64,000 bases of DNA, from positions 124,001-188,000 of the forward strand of contig NZ_FREX01000005.1 in assembly GCF_900143565.1 (NCBI RefSeq), in the 5' to 3' direction. The notes beneath the pieces were generated by a model. It was not told where the DNA came from. It did no database searches and saw only the letters and a program-made list of their open reading frames with translations. This DNA comes from Pseudovibrio sp. Alg231-02 (lineage in GTDB: Bacteria; Pseudomonadota; Alphaproteobacteria; Rhizobiales; Stappiaceae). Numbering within the stretch: the stretch's first letter is position 1; each line of letters opens with the position of its first letter. The translations under genes were made by a program, and so were the position numbers. Of the stretch, positions 55,688 through 64,000 are shown piece by piece.

Positions 55688-55719
55688 ATGCCCGAGATGT
55701 GTTCATCCTCGGGCATTTT
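55688..55719 (+). terminator. intrinsic terminator of kdsD
   Basis: ATGCCCGAG (55688-55696) pairs with CTCGGGCAT (55708-55716), followed by TTTG. Confidence 0.75.
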
Positions 55720-55862
55720 GATTCTCATAGCCATCCATTTGGTTCACATCTTCCAACAGCACAACCCAATTTTTCCCATTTATTAGGATTTGGTTAGCCT
55801 TAATACCCCAAATTAACACTAGTTAAATTGCCTCATCAAAGGCGCACATTCGGGTAAGCTAA

Positions 55863-56633
55863 ATGGATCTAGCCACGATAATCGGCGTTATCGCTGCTTG
55901 CGTAACTGTGCTGATAGCTATCTTTCTGGGTGGAAGCTTCAGCCAGTTCGTTGACCTTCCTTCCATCTTGATCGTGGTTGGTGGCGGTCTCGCAGCCACA
56001 CTCGTCAGATTCCCGCTAAATGGGTTGCTAAGTGCTTTTGGAATGGGAGCAAAACTCGCTTTCACCCATAAGAAGATCGAGCCTCGCGAACTTGTCGAGA
56101 ATATCGCTCATCTTGCAGAAACGGCTCGCAAGGAAGGCCCTCTCGGTCTGGAGAATGTCGAGATTGAGGAACCGACACTCGCCAAAGGCATGCAGTATGT
56201 GGCTGACGGTTACGACTACAACCTCATTCGCGACTCAATGGAAAAAGAGCGGGATCTCTACCTGACCCGCTTGAATGAAGGCGCCCGCGTATACCGTGCA
56301 CTTGGCGATTCAGCTCCCGCCTTTGGAATGATCGGAACGCTTGTCGGCCTGGTACAGATGCTTGCAACTATGGATGATCCATCCACAATCGGCCCCTCCA
56401 TGGCAATTGCGCTTTTGACTACTCTGTACGGCTCACTCATCGCAAACGTTGTGTGTATCCCAGTCGCCGATAAACTGGACTCCAAATTTGAGCAGGAAGA
56501 GCTAAACCAAACCCTCGTCATCGACGGCGTTTTGCAGATTCGTGAAAGCAAAAGCCCATCGCTGATCCGTGAAATGTTGCTGGCTTATATCCCAGAAAAA
56601 GGCCGCAGCGACATGATTGAAGCGGCAGCTTAG
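55863..56633 (+). CDS. MotA/PomA-type stator subunit
   Basis: A 256-residue four-helix membrane protein of the MotA/TolQ/ExbB family; the short length and the sequence MDLATIIGVIAACVTVLIA fit PomA-like flagellar stators. The channel helices contain ALGDSAPAFGMIGTLVGLVQML and MAIALLTTLYGSLIANVVCIP. It forms an operon with a MotB-like partner 24 bases downstream. No flagellar genes are nearby. Confidence 0.9.
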   Translation: MDLATIIGVIAACVTVLIAIFLGGSFSQFVDLPSILIVVGGGLAATLVRFPLNGLLSAFGMGAKLAFTHKKIEPRELVENIAHLAETARKEGPLGLENVEIEEPTLAKGMQYVADGYDYNLIRDSMEKERDLYLTRLNEGARVYRALGDSAPAFGMIGTLVGLVQMLATMDDPSTIGPSMAIALLTTLYGSLIANVVCIPVADKLDSKFEQEELNQTLVIDGVLQIRESKSPSLIREMLLAYIPEKGRSDMIEAAA

Positions 56634-56657
56634 TCCTTCGGGCAAGGGAGAGACACA

Positions 56658-57518
56658 ATGGCAGGTAGAAAAAAATCAGCTCCCGCAGGCGCACCCGCAT
56701 GGATGCTGACGTTTGCAGACTTGATGTCTCTGCTCGTGTGTTTCTTCGTTTTGATCATTTCGTTCTCGGTCCAAGACAAGCAAAAACTTCAAGTAGTTGC
56801 GGGCTCGATCAAAGACGCATTCGGCATCAAACAGGTGACCAAACGCGCTGGTGTTCTTGAAATCGAAGGTGTGCCACTACGCGATTTCATGAAAGACATC
56901 ACCTACGAGAAGCAAATTACAGACGCTGATTTTGCAACTGAGAGCCATCCAGAAAAGCGTAAACAAGGCCCGGAAGCAAACACCCACACCACCAAAAAGG
57001 CAGACATCGAGAAGCCGAGGCAGTTTGCAACCGCAGTCGTTTCGCTCCGGCAGGCATTTCAGGAAATGCCTGAGATCACAGAGATCTCCAACAACATCAT
57101 TCTTGAAGAAACAGATGAAGGCCTTAACATCCTGATTGTGGATCAGGAAGGCCGTTCAATGTATCCGGAAGGGTCAAAGTACCCTTATGAGATAACAAGG
57201 CAGCTCCTCGCTAAAATGGCGCCTGTTCTGGCAAAGATGCCAAACCGTGTCCGCATTACCGGACACACGACGACAGGACAGCTCATCACAGCTCCAAGTG
57301 AAACTGGCTGGGAACTCTCAGCAGATCGCGCAAACACAGCACGACAGATTCTTTCCGAGTATGGTCTGCCCTCGAACAATATTCATTCTGTAGTGGGAAA
57401 AGCTGATTCTGAACCTCTCTTCCCGAATGACCCATATCTTGCAGCAAACCGCCGCATTTCAATTCTGCTGATGGCAGAAGAACCGCCGCTGCCACCAGAT
57501 TTCAATCCATATCAATAG
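56658..57518 (+). CDS. MotB/OmpA-domain stator subunit
   Basis: A 286-residue partner of the preceding gene. A single N-terminal helix carries the ion-binding Asp21 (WMLTFADLMSLLVCFF). A plug/linker (about 40-150) leads to a C-terminal OmpA-like peptidoglycan-binding domain with VRITGHTTTG, SADRANTARQILSEYGLP and NRRISILL. GGGAGAG precedes the ATG. Ion (H+ or Na+) cannot be assigned safely from sequence alone. Confidence 0.9.
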   Translation: MAGRKKSAPAGAPAWMLTFADLMSLLVCFFVLIISFSVQDKQKLQVVAGSIKDAFGIKQVTKRAGVLEIEGVPLRDFMKDITYEKQITDADFATESHPEKRKQGPEANTHTTKKADIEKPRQFATAVVSLRQAFQEMPEITEISNNIILEETDEGLNILIVDQEGRSMYPEGSKYPYEITRQLLAKMAPVLAKMPNRVRITGHTTTGQLITAPSETGWELSADRANTARQILSEYGLPSNNIHSVVGKADSEPLFPNDPYLAANRRISILLMAEEPPLPPDFNPYQ

Positions 57519-57520
57519 GC

Positions 57521-57988
57521 CTAGGCCTCTTCGCCTTCTGAAGCTGCTTCCACAATGAGAGTTGTGCCGTCTTGGCCGACGACTTTCACATGGGCACCTG
57601 CTGGTAAATCTGGGCCATTTACACGCCATATAGAGTCACCAATCTCAAGCGTGCCTTTGCCATGAGCGAGTGCCTGCTTCAACACAAACACACGTCCTTG
57701 ATATCGGCTCCCTCTTTTATTGAGATGCGGATCACCTTCTTTGTCATCGTCTTTAACAGTCAAACGACGACCAATAAGGAGGAAGCTGACAGACAAGACA
57801 CCCCACAGCACAAGCTGCCAGCGCCAGTCCATATCAAAATATGCAACCAGAGCGCCAACAACGAGAGCCGCTGCCCCAAACCAGATCAGGAATGAGCCAG
57901 GAACAGCTAACTCAAGCCCAATAAGAACAAGCCCGGAGGCAAACCAAACCCAAGGTTCGATACTGTTTTGGAACAGCTCAATCAGCAT
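57521..57988 (-). CDS. NfeD-family membrane protein
   Basis: A 155-residue protein with two or three transmembrane helices (about 13-65) and a C-terminal OB-fold domain, as in YbbL/NfeD1b. It lies 5 bases after the SPFH gene, the usual pairing of NfeD proteins with stomatin/QmcA-like scaffolds. The stop is 2 bases from the convergent motB stop. Confidence 0.9.
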   Translation of the reverse strand: MLIELFQNSIEPWVWFASGLVLIGLELAVPGSFLIWFGAAALVVGALVAYFDMDWRWQLVLWGVLSVSFLLIGRRLTVKDDDKEGDPHLNKRGSRYQGRVFVLKQALAHGKGTLEIGDSIWRVNGPDLPAGAHVKVVGQDGTTLIVEAASEGEEA

Positions 57989-57993
57989 ATCGA

Positions 57994-58968
57994 TCAGCCC
58001 TCTGAACTACCGGTATTTGGAATACGGCTGGAACGACGGTGTTCGTTGTCCCTCAGTACTTCTTTGCTTATTTCAGCAATACCGGCAAGGCTTCCAATCA
58101 TCCCAGTTGCTTCCATAGGCAGAATGAGAGTTTTCTGGTTTGGAGACTTCGCAAGTTCACCGAACGCTTCAACATATTTGTTAGCAACAAAGTAGTTGAT
58201 CGCACCCATGTCACCTTTGGCAATCGCCTCAGAAACCATCATGGTAGCCTTAGCTTCAGCTTGTGCCAGACGCTCACGCGCTTCAGCATCGCGCATAGCA
58301 GCTTGCTGGCGGCCTTCCGCTTCCAGAATGAGTGACTGCTTCACACCCTCTGCCTTAGCAATCTCGGCCTGCCGGGCACCCTCAGCTTCCAGGATCGAAG
58401 CACGCTTCTCACGCTCAGCTTTCATCTGACGACCCATCGCATTCACCAGATCGCTCGGAGGGTTGATGTCCTTGATCTCAATACGGGTGATCTTCACGCC
58501 CCATGGCTCACAAGCCGCGTCAACAACACGCAGCAAACGAGCATTGATTTCATCACGATTAGAGAGCAGTTCGTCCAGATCCATGGAACCCATGACACTA
58601 CGAATGTTAGTCATGGTCAGATTCAGAATCGCATTCTGCAAGCCCAGAACTTCATAAGCTGCCTGAGAAGCGCTCAACACCTGATAGAAAGTCACACCAT
58701 CAGCAGTAATCGTTGCATTGTCTTTGGTGATCACTTCCTGCGCTGGAACATCAAGCACTTGCTCCATCATATTCAACTTATGACCAATCTGGTCAATAAA
58801 CGGGATGATGATGTTCAGACCCGGATGCAGTGTCTTCCGGTATTTTCCAAAGCGTTCAACTGTGTAGTTGTAGCCTTGAGGAACCATCTTCGCGCCAGCA
58901 AATACAACAAAAATGATCACAGCCACTAAAATGAGGACAGTAATCGAACTACCTGTCAAAATATCCAT
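57994..58968 (-). CDS. qmcA: SPFH-domain membrane scaffold protein (QmcA/stomatin-like)
   Basis: A 324-residue protein: N-terminal membrane anchor (about 8-27), SPFH/Band 7 domain (about 28-190, including [20 protein letters not shown] and [17 protein letters not shown]), and a long Ala/Glu coiled-coil (about 190-270). Such proteins form membrane cages and modulate FtsH-type proteolysis. Operon with the NfeD gene. Confidence 0.92.
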   Translation of the reverse strand: MDILTGSSITVLILVAVIIFVVFAGAKMVPQGYNYTVERFGKYRKTLHPGLNIIIPFIDQIGHKLNMMEQVLDVPAQEVITKDNATITADGVTFYQVLSASQAAYEVLGLQNAILNLTMTNIRSVMGSMDLDELLSNRDEINARLLRVVDAACEPWGVKITRIEIKDINPPSDLVNAMGRQMKAEREKRASILEAEGARQAEIAKAEGVKQSLILEAEGRQQAAMRDAEARERLAQAEAKATMMVSEAIAKGDMGAINYFVANKYVEAFGELAKSPNQKTLILPMEATGMIGSLAGIAEISKEVLRDNEHRRSSRIPNTGSSEG

Positions 58969-59049
58969 ATCTATTAATCCTTTGGAGGAATTTGCCTTAA
59001 CTATCGTAGCTTTGTCCCATTAAAACCAGAGAAAACTGCACGAATAAAT

Positions 59050-59088
59050 GCCAAAGAGCACCGCTTCCTAAAAGAAACGAGTGCTCTT
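59050..59088 (-). terminator. hairpin after hemH
   Basis: AAGAGCAC (59088-59081) and GTGCTCTT (59061-59054) pair on the minus strand, followed by TTTGG. The loop is long (19 bases), so this is a weak terminator call. Confidence 0.5.
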
Positions 59089-59116
59089 CTTTACATAGTA
59101 AATTAAAACTTAACTT

Positions 59117-60163
59117 CTAGATCCAACCCTGAAGCTCACGGCGAACCACATCCTCCAGCACAGCCATACCTTCAGGAGCATCATTGAGACATGGAATATG
59201 CGTAAACTGCTCGCCGCCATGTTCTTCAAAAATCTCGGCGGCTTCACCAGCGATTTCTTCCAGAGTCTCAAGGCAGTCGGCAACAAAGCCCGGATTCAAA
59301 ACGGCAATCCGTTTCACACCATCTTTCGCCAGCTTCTCAACTGTCTTGTCCGTGTAAGGCTGTAACCATTCTTCCGGACCAAAACGAGATTGGAAGGTGA
59401 TCTGAAGCTTCGTCTCATCCCACCCAAGCTTCTCACGCAACAAGCGAGTCGTTTTCTGACAGTGGCAGTGATACGGATCGCCCTTATCAAAGTAGCTCTG
59501 CGGAATGCCGTGGAAAGACGCGAGAACCATCTCTGGCTCTTCATCCAGCTCACTGAGCTTGTTCTTGATCGAAGCAGCAAGCGAGTCGATGTAAGTATCG
59601 TCATCATGATAAGGCGGCACAATACGAATGGTCGGCTGCCAGCGCATCTTCAAAAGTGTACGAAAGACCTCATCGTTTACGGTCGCCGTCGTCGAAGCTG
59701 AGTATTGCGGATACAACGGGAAGACGAGAATACGGTCGCAACCCTTTTCCTTCAGCGCATCAAGACGGCTCGCAATGGATGGATTGCCATAACGCATAGC
59801 CCAATCGACAACAACATTGTCACCCAGACCCGAAAGCATCTCAGAAAGCTTGTCAGATTGGCTCCGTGTAATGGTGCGTAACGGACTTTCATCCAGCTCG
59901 TTGTTCCAGATCTCTTTGTAGGCCTCACCGGACTTTTGCGGGCGCTTGCTCAAGACAATTCCATGCAAAATGGGCAACCAGAGAAAACGCGACCACTCAA
60001 TGACGCGGCGATCTGAGAGAAACTCTGCCAGATAACGACGCATGGACCAGTAATCTGTCCCGTCTGGTGTCCCAAGATTTACAAGAAGCACACCCACTTT
60101 CCCAAAGGAGACCGGAGGGTGGTTTTCTTGCTTTGTTGCGTTACCGCTTGTGCTCTGGTTCAT
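59117..60163 (-). CDS. hemH: ferrochelatase
   Basis: A 348-residue enzyme inserting Fe2+ into protoporphyrin IX. Motifs: VLLVNLGTPDGTDYW, PLYPQYSASTTA, the active-site His in LASFHGIPQSYFDKGDPYHC and the Glu in GFVADCLETLEEI. Length is normal for proteobacteria. AGGGG precedes the ATG. Several cysteines (HCHC, DCLE) occur, but I cannot assign an iron-sulphur cluster. Confidence 0.95.
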   Translation of the reverse strand: MNQSTSGNATKQENHPPVSFGKVGVLLVNLGTPDGTDYWSMRRYLAEFLSDRRVIEWSRFLWLPILHGIVLSKRPQKSGEAYKEIWNNELDESPLRTITRSQSDKLSEMLSGLGDNVVVDWAMRYGNPSIASRLDALKEKGCDRILVFPLYPQYSASTTATVNDEVFRTLLKMRWQPTIRIVPPYHDDDTYIDSLAASIKNKLSELDEEPEMVLASFHGIPQSYFDKGDPYHCHCQKTTRLLREKLGWDETKLQITFQSRFGPEEWLQPYTDKTVEKLAKDGVKRIAVLNPGFVADCLETLEEIAGEAAEIFEEHGGEQFTHIPCLNDAPEGMAVLEDVVRRELQGWI

Positions 60164-60275
60164 GAGACCCCTATGCGCATCAGATCCAATCCAATTGCTA
60201 AATAGAGTTTCCCAATGCTCGCGCCAAGGTCAAACCCTGTGATTTTCTGATTATTACCGTGAAACTACCCAAAAT

Positions 60276-60310
60276 AGAAAAATGCCAGCCCACAAACGCA
60301 AACTGGCATT
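60276..60310 (-). terminator. intrinsic terminator of the PaaK-like gene
   Basis: AATGCCAG (60310-60303) pairs with CTGGCATT (60288-60281) on the minus strand, followed by TTTCTATTTT. Confidence 0.75.
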
Positions 60311-60336
60311 CTCAAAATCGATCAAACCAAGAGCTG

Positions 60337-61581
60337 CTATGCAGTCACTTCACGTTCGTCAGAAATCACTTTGCCATCGTTTGGCAAGGTATTGGGAGCA
60401 ACCAGCTCCACATCACCATTGAGGCCAGTGTGCTCTTTCAGAGATTTCTTCAAAGCCGCAATGAAATCATCACTTGCAGCTTCAGTCTCGACCTTCAGGA
60501 TCATATGGTCCTGCTCACCCTGACGCACGACTGAGAGACGCGCACGCCCGGCCTCATCACCAGCGTTTTTGCGAAGGCGCTCAATCTGTGCCGGGTCAAC
60601 AAACATGCCCTTCACTTTGGTACGTTGGTCTGCACGCCCCATCCACCCTTTCAGGCGCATATTCGTACGACCACACGGCGAAATGCCCGGTAGCACTGCA
60701 GATAAATCACCCGTTGCGAAACGAATAAGCGGGTAGGTTGGCGAGAATGTCGTCACGACCAACTCTCCCACTTCACCCGGAGCAACAGGCTCTCCCGTTC
60801 CAGGACGAACGATTTCAATAATGAAATCTTCGTTGGCAATCAGACCTTCTATGGCTTCACTTTCATAAGCCACGATGCCTAGATCAGCCGTTGCATAGGC
60901 TTGCAGAACCTTCACGCCGCGACTTGCGTATTCCTCACGCAAGCTCGGATAAAGCGCACCACCGGAAACAAGACCATGCTTGATGGAGCTTACATCCGCC
61001 CCCAACTCGGCAGCACGGTCCAGAATAACCTTCAGATAGTCCGGAGTACCGGCATAAGCCGTCGGGCGCAGGCTCGAGATCGCAGAAACCTGCATGTCCG
61101 TATTACCGATACCAGCAGGAAACACCACACAACCATATGCACGTGCACCCTGATCCAGAATGAACCCACCAGGTGTCATGTGATAGGACAGCGCATTGTG
61201 AACGATATCGCCCGGACGAATTCCAGTCGCATGGAACGCACGCGCTGATTTCCATGGATCAGCTTCGGATCCCTGCGGCTCCCAGATTGGTCCCGGAGAC
61301 ATAAAGATGCGTTTGTATGTAGAGAAGTCACCAGCAGCGAACCCACCAAGTGGGGGCTCCTCAGCCTGAGCTGCAAGAAGGTCCGCCTTACGGAGAACAG
61401 GGAGCTTAGCCAAAGCTTCACGGCTCGTGACTTCAGCTGGGTCAACATCTGCCAGATGCTTTGCCCAACCAGACGCCTCGTTCTTTGCCATGGCAATCTG
61501 CCCCGGCAACCGAGCCATCAAATCAGCTTCTCGTTCCTCTGGGGACCGGATCTCCAACTCATCAAAATATTGGTTTCCCAT
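60337..61581 (-). CDS. PaaK-like AMP-forming CoA ligase
   Basis: A 414-residue protein of the phenylacetate-CoA ligase group, which adenylates aromatic or other acids and forms CoA thioesters. Recognisable segments are YAGTPDYLKVIL, SGGALYPSLREEY, QAYATADLGIVAYES, GELVVTT, PLIRFATGDLSA and GRADQRTKVKGMFVDPAQIE. The glycine-rich P-loop (usually SSGTTG) is changed to MSPGPIWEPQG. Copies of this type often sit with branched-chain amino-acid ABC transporters, as here. Substrate unknown. Confidence 0.87.
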   Translation of the reverse strand: MGNQYFDELEIRSPEEREADLMARLPGQIAMAKNEASGWAKHLADVDPAEVTSREALAKLPVLRKADLLAAQAEEPPLGGFAAGDFSTYKRIFMSPGPIWEPQGSEADPWKSARAFHATGIRPGDIVHNALSYHMTPGGFILDQGARAYGCVVFPAGIGNTDMQVSAISSLRPTAYAGTPDYLKVILDRAAELGADVSSIKHGLVSGGALYPSLREEYASRGVKVLQAYATADLGIVAYESEAIEGLIANEDFIIEIVRPGTGEPVAPGEVGELVVTTFSPTYPLIRFATGDLSAVLPGISPCGRTNMRLKGWMGRADQRTKVKGMFVDPAQIERLRKNAGDEAGRARLSVVRQGEQDHMILKVETEAASDDFIAALKKSLKEHTGLNGDVELVAPNTLPNDGKVISDEREVTA

Positions 61582-61656
61582 AGAAGCCCTCCCATGGCCT
61601 CAAACATCTTCCCAGCAGGAGACGGAAGCCTCCCGCAAATTTATTGGACAGGTACT

Positions 61657-62682
61657 CTAGTTAAATCCGACAGGATCAACGCGGCCCTGACAATCAGATT
61701 GCACCGGCTTCGCGGCCAACAGTAACTCACGCATTGGGGTATCCGGCTCAATTCTGCCCTTTAGATTGATAAAGAGCTCGGTAATTAAACCACCTTTGCA
61801 ACGCACCTGAACGCGGTTCCCTGCACCAGCGCCAAAAGTTTCATCAAACGCCGCACGAACCTGCGCTGTCGTGAGCACCTCACCGATGTTGGCGGCAAAC
61901 AGATCACGGACAGCTGAACCGTTCAATTGCTCCATAAGATCAAGAGATTCCGCGTAATACTCTTCTGCACTATCGCTGTAACAAGTACCGTGTTTTACCC
62001 ATTCATAACGGTCCAGATGCGACTGAGCGCCCGGCATCACTTTATCCAGCTCTTCACGAGTTGCATCATCCAACTCAACTGGAGGCAACTGCCCCCGTGT
62101 AGAACGCTCTTCTGCCAGACGCTTTTCTTCCCGAGTCACACCACACCAGAAGTTCCCACGCGGTTGAGGCCACAAACCATGCAATGCAAAGTGGCTCGCA
62201 TCAAACCGTCCTTCCACCTGAGAAGAACACTCCGGTATCTCTTGATGTGTTTGACAAAAAGCAGGTTGCCAGCTCGCAGCAAGCAGGAACTCAGCGTCTG
62301 CCGAAGGCCCTTTGACAGCAGGGCGAACCACATTTGATCCAGCAGAACCTCCAGAACCATTGCCAGTATTCTGCTCGCTACCATCAGCTTTAACCAGATG
62401 CAGACCACAGGAAACATCCACCCAACGCTCAGCTGGATTTACGCCATTCATGCGAATGAAGTAATGAGATGCTTGCGATTTGTTCTTCCCAAGCAGTTCA
62501 TAGGCTCGCATCCGTTCCACATGAACGTTTCCAGGATTTGTCTGCTTACGAATAGATTGAAATGCTGGACAGGCTTCCTCAGCAAGAAAGAAACCCTCCA
62601 ACTTCACTTGAGAAGCAGCAGGCAAAACAGAGGCCACGCTCAAAAGCGCAGCCCCGACAATCACTTTAGAAAGAAAATGCAT
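61657..62682 (-). CDS. secreted ribonuclease T2 family protein
   Basis: A 341-residue exported RNase. Signal peptide at 1-24. An N-terminal extra domain of about 90 residues (ACPAFQSIRKQTNPGNV, AYELLGKNKSQASHYF, VSCGLHLVK) precedes the T2 core, which has CAS1 FALHGLWPQ and CAS2 EWVKHGTCYSD with catalytic His, Glu/Asp and His. Four or more cysteine pairs are likely. ATG 62682 has GGAGGACC upstream. Confidence 0.88.
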   Translation of the reverse strand: MHFLSKVIVGAALLSVASVLPAASQVKLEGFFLAEEACPAFQSIRKQTNPGNVHVERMRAYELLGKNKSQASHYFIRMNGVNPAERWVDVSCGLHLVKADGSEQNTGNGSGGSAGSNVVRPAVKGPSADAEFLLAASWQPAFCQTHQEIPECSSQVEGRFDASHFALHGLWPQPRGNFWCGVTREEKRLAEERSTRGQLPPVELDDATREELDKVMPGAQSHLDRYEWVKHGTCYSDSAEEYYAESLDLMEQLNGSAVRDLFAANIGEVLTTAQVRAAFDETFGAGAGNRVQVRCKGGLITELFINLKGRIEPDTPMRELLLAAKPVQSDCQGRVDPVGFN

Positions 62683-62805
62683 GTGGTCCTCCAAAATACC
62701 TTTTGCAGCAATAAGCAGCATGCAGATTATTCAAAACCAGATACATTGACTTCCTGTGACAGTTCACCCCCACTATTTTAGGGGCAAGTTCTCAACTAAT
62801 GCAGA

Positions 62806-63669
62806 TTACGCCAACCACCGTTTGCGGCGTTTGTAGTGTTTGCCATCACGGAAGGATTTACGCCCTTCTCCACCAACACCTAGATAGAACTCTTTCACGT
62901 CTTCGTTTTCGCGCAAAGAATCAGCATCACCATCCAGCACGATACGGCCAGCTTCCATGATGTACCCATAGGTCGCGTATTTAAGCGCAACGTTGGTATT
63001 CTGCTCAGCAAGAAGGAAGGACACACCTTCATTCTTGTTCAGTTTCTTCACGATCTCAAAGATTTCTTCCTGCAACTGTGGAGCAAGGCCCATGCTTGGC
63101 TCATCCAGCAAAATCATGTCTGGGCGGCTCATCAAGGCACGACCCACTGCACACATCTGCTGCTCACCACCAGAAGTATAACCCGCTTGAGATCCCCGAC
63201 GCTCACGCAGACGCGGGAAGTAGTCATACACCATTTCCAGATCGCGCTTGATCTCAGCATTGCCATCTTTGCGGGTATAGGCACCAGTCATCAGGTTGTC
63301 TTCAATGGAAAGGTGGCCAAAACAACGACGGCCTTCCATGACCTGAATGCATCCGCGCTGAACCAGTTCGTTCGGAGAAAGCGCCTGAACTTGCTTTCCT
63401 TGAAAAATAATATTGCCCTTCGTCACTTCTCCACGTTCTGCTTGCAGCAGGTTGGAGATCGCTTTCAGGGTCGTTGTCTTCCCGGCACCGTTCGCACCCA
63501 GCAGAGCAACAATACCACCCTTAGGCACGGTCAAAGAAACACCTTTGAGAACCAGAACCACGTGGTCGTAAATGACTTCGATGTTGTTGATAGACAAAAT
63601 GTCTTCGGCAACCTGCAGGTTAGCGGCTGGTGCCTTGGATTTTGATGTCTGTTCTGCAATTGCGTTCAT
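62806..63669 (-). CDS. livF: branched-chain amino-acid ABC transporter ATP-binding protein
   Basis: A 287-residue ATPase of the HAAT family. Walker A LLGANGAGKTTTLKAIS, Q-loop, signature YTSGGEQQMCAVGRAL, Walker B MILLDEPSMGLAP and the switch His region LLAEQNTNVALKYA. A C-terminal extension of about 25 basic residues (RKSFRDGKHYKRRKR) is longer than in most LivF. ATG 63669 has AAGG upstream. It follows the substrate-binding protein gene. Confidence 0.93.
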   Translation of the reverse strand: MNAIAEQTSKSKAPAANLQVAEDILSINNIEVIYDHVVLVLKGVSLTVPKGGIVALLGANGAGKTTTLKAISNLLQAERGEVTKGNIIFQGKQVQALSPNELVQRGCIQVMEGRRCFGHLSIEDNLMTGAYTRKDGNAEIKRDLEMVYDYFPRLRERRGSQAGYTSGGEQQMCAVGRALMSRPDMILLDEPSMGLAPQLQEEIFEIVKKLNKNEGVSFLLAEQNTNVALKYATYGYIMEAGRIVLDGDADSLRENEDVKEFYLGVGGEGRKSFRDGKHYKRRKRWLA

Positions 63670-63756
63670 GAGATCAGCCTTAACCTGCGAACATTCCGAT
63701 TGTTTGAATTCGATAAATTGGCCGGGCACCACTGCGCCCGACCAAAACAACAAGGC

Positions 63757-64000
63757 TTAGTTACAAGCGAGGTCGCCACGACCTGGCCAAGGAGCATTGT
63801 TTTTCGCGTAGTCAGCAGCTTTTTCCAGCTCAAGCGGCTTGATCAGTTCACGGTTTGGAGTCAGCAGGTCACTTGCCTGTACAAACTCTTCGCCGTTCCA
63901 CTCAAGCATCCATGCACCAGAGTGACCAGTATGGTTGTCACAAGCCATCTTCAGTGGAGGTGTCATGCCCTTCATACCCAGCTCTTCAAGGCGAGCTGCA
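63757..64000 (-). CDS. ABC transporter substrate-binding protein, C-terminal part (partial)
   Basis: Only the last 80 or so codons are in the window; the gene continues beyond 64000. The frame is open to the edge and reads ...LEELGMKGMTPPLKMACDNHTGHSG and ends GRGDLACN. Gene order, with livF directly downstream, indicates a periplasmic Leu/Ile/Val-type binding protein. The two late cysteines (ACDN, LACN) may form a disulphide. Confidence 0.8.
   Translation of the reverse strand, partial: AARLEELGMKGMTPPLKMACDNHTGHSGAWMLEWNGEEFVQASDLLTPNRELIKPLELEKAADYAKNNAPWPGRGDLACN

Overview
The window looks like the chromosome of a marine-type alphaproteobacterium of the Hyphomicrobiales, most like Pseudovibrio/Stappiaceae. 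This is inferred from gene content and moderate base composition, not from a database match. Supporting marks are a GapR (DUF2312) gene, CpdR next to an N-formylglutamate amidohydrolase, a DUF1036 gene overlapping pyruvate kinase, an aa3 oxidase subunit IV, a suhB/MmgR-type small RNA, a RIME-like palindromic element and a zinc-free L36. I see no phage, insertion sequence, CRISPR array or rRNA operon.

Layout. 0.1-17 kb: rpsU, a TPR lipoprotein, secreted or cytosolic hydrolases, acetoacetate decarboxylase, a UbiB/AarF kinase, an AraC regulator divergent from a DUF3224 gene, a heme-dependent N-demethylase family gene, a phosphoesterase/serine-hydrolase pair, purB, a PaaI thioesterase, two tandem orphan lipoproteins and oligoendopeptidase F. 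17-24 kb: an NtrC-family regulator, then a cell-wall block (L,D-transpeptidase and a DUF882/M15 peptidase) and gapR. 24-32 kb: a long non-coding stretch, DUF1036-pyk, a divergent SDR/TetR pair with a clear operator, a TPR protein, rpmJ, tRNA-Val, cpdR, N-formylglutamate amidohydrolase, a CatB-like acetyltransferase and the suhB-type sRNA. 32-41 kb: hisN, a lysophospholipase-like hydrolase, a small heat-shock gene with a possible RNA thermometer, a hairpin-rich non-coding region, threonine aldolase, an EEP nuclease and a four-gene bufferin-type (copper-binding RiPP) operon. 41-48 kb: gltB-gltD and a RIME-like repeat. 48-64 kb: a chemoreceptor, a DUF459/MltB pair, an outer-membrane barrel, kdsD, a MotA/MotB-type stator pair, NfeD-QmcA, hemH, a PaaK-like ligase, an RNase T2 and the end of a branched-chain amino-acid ABC transporter.

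Most interesting regions. (1) The bufA1-bufB-bufC-doxX operon (38.3-41.1 kb) has a four-cysteine secreted precursor, an MNIO oxidase, its DUF2063 partner and a DoxX protein, with a hairpin/U-tract attenuator between precursor and enzymes. (2) The 575-bp region 35.67-36.25 kb holds at least six near-perfect hairpins, two with pyrimidine-rich CCUCCU/CUCCCC loops followed by an intrinsic terminator. It reads as an undescribed small RNA. (3) The gltB leader (41.63-41.83 kb) and the approximately 1-kb gapR/DUF1036 spacer contain ordered structure that no called gene explains.

Start codons were chosen from Shine-Dalgarno matches and family N-termini where the longest frame was implausible; each case is stated in the entry.
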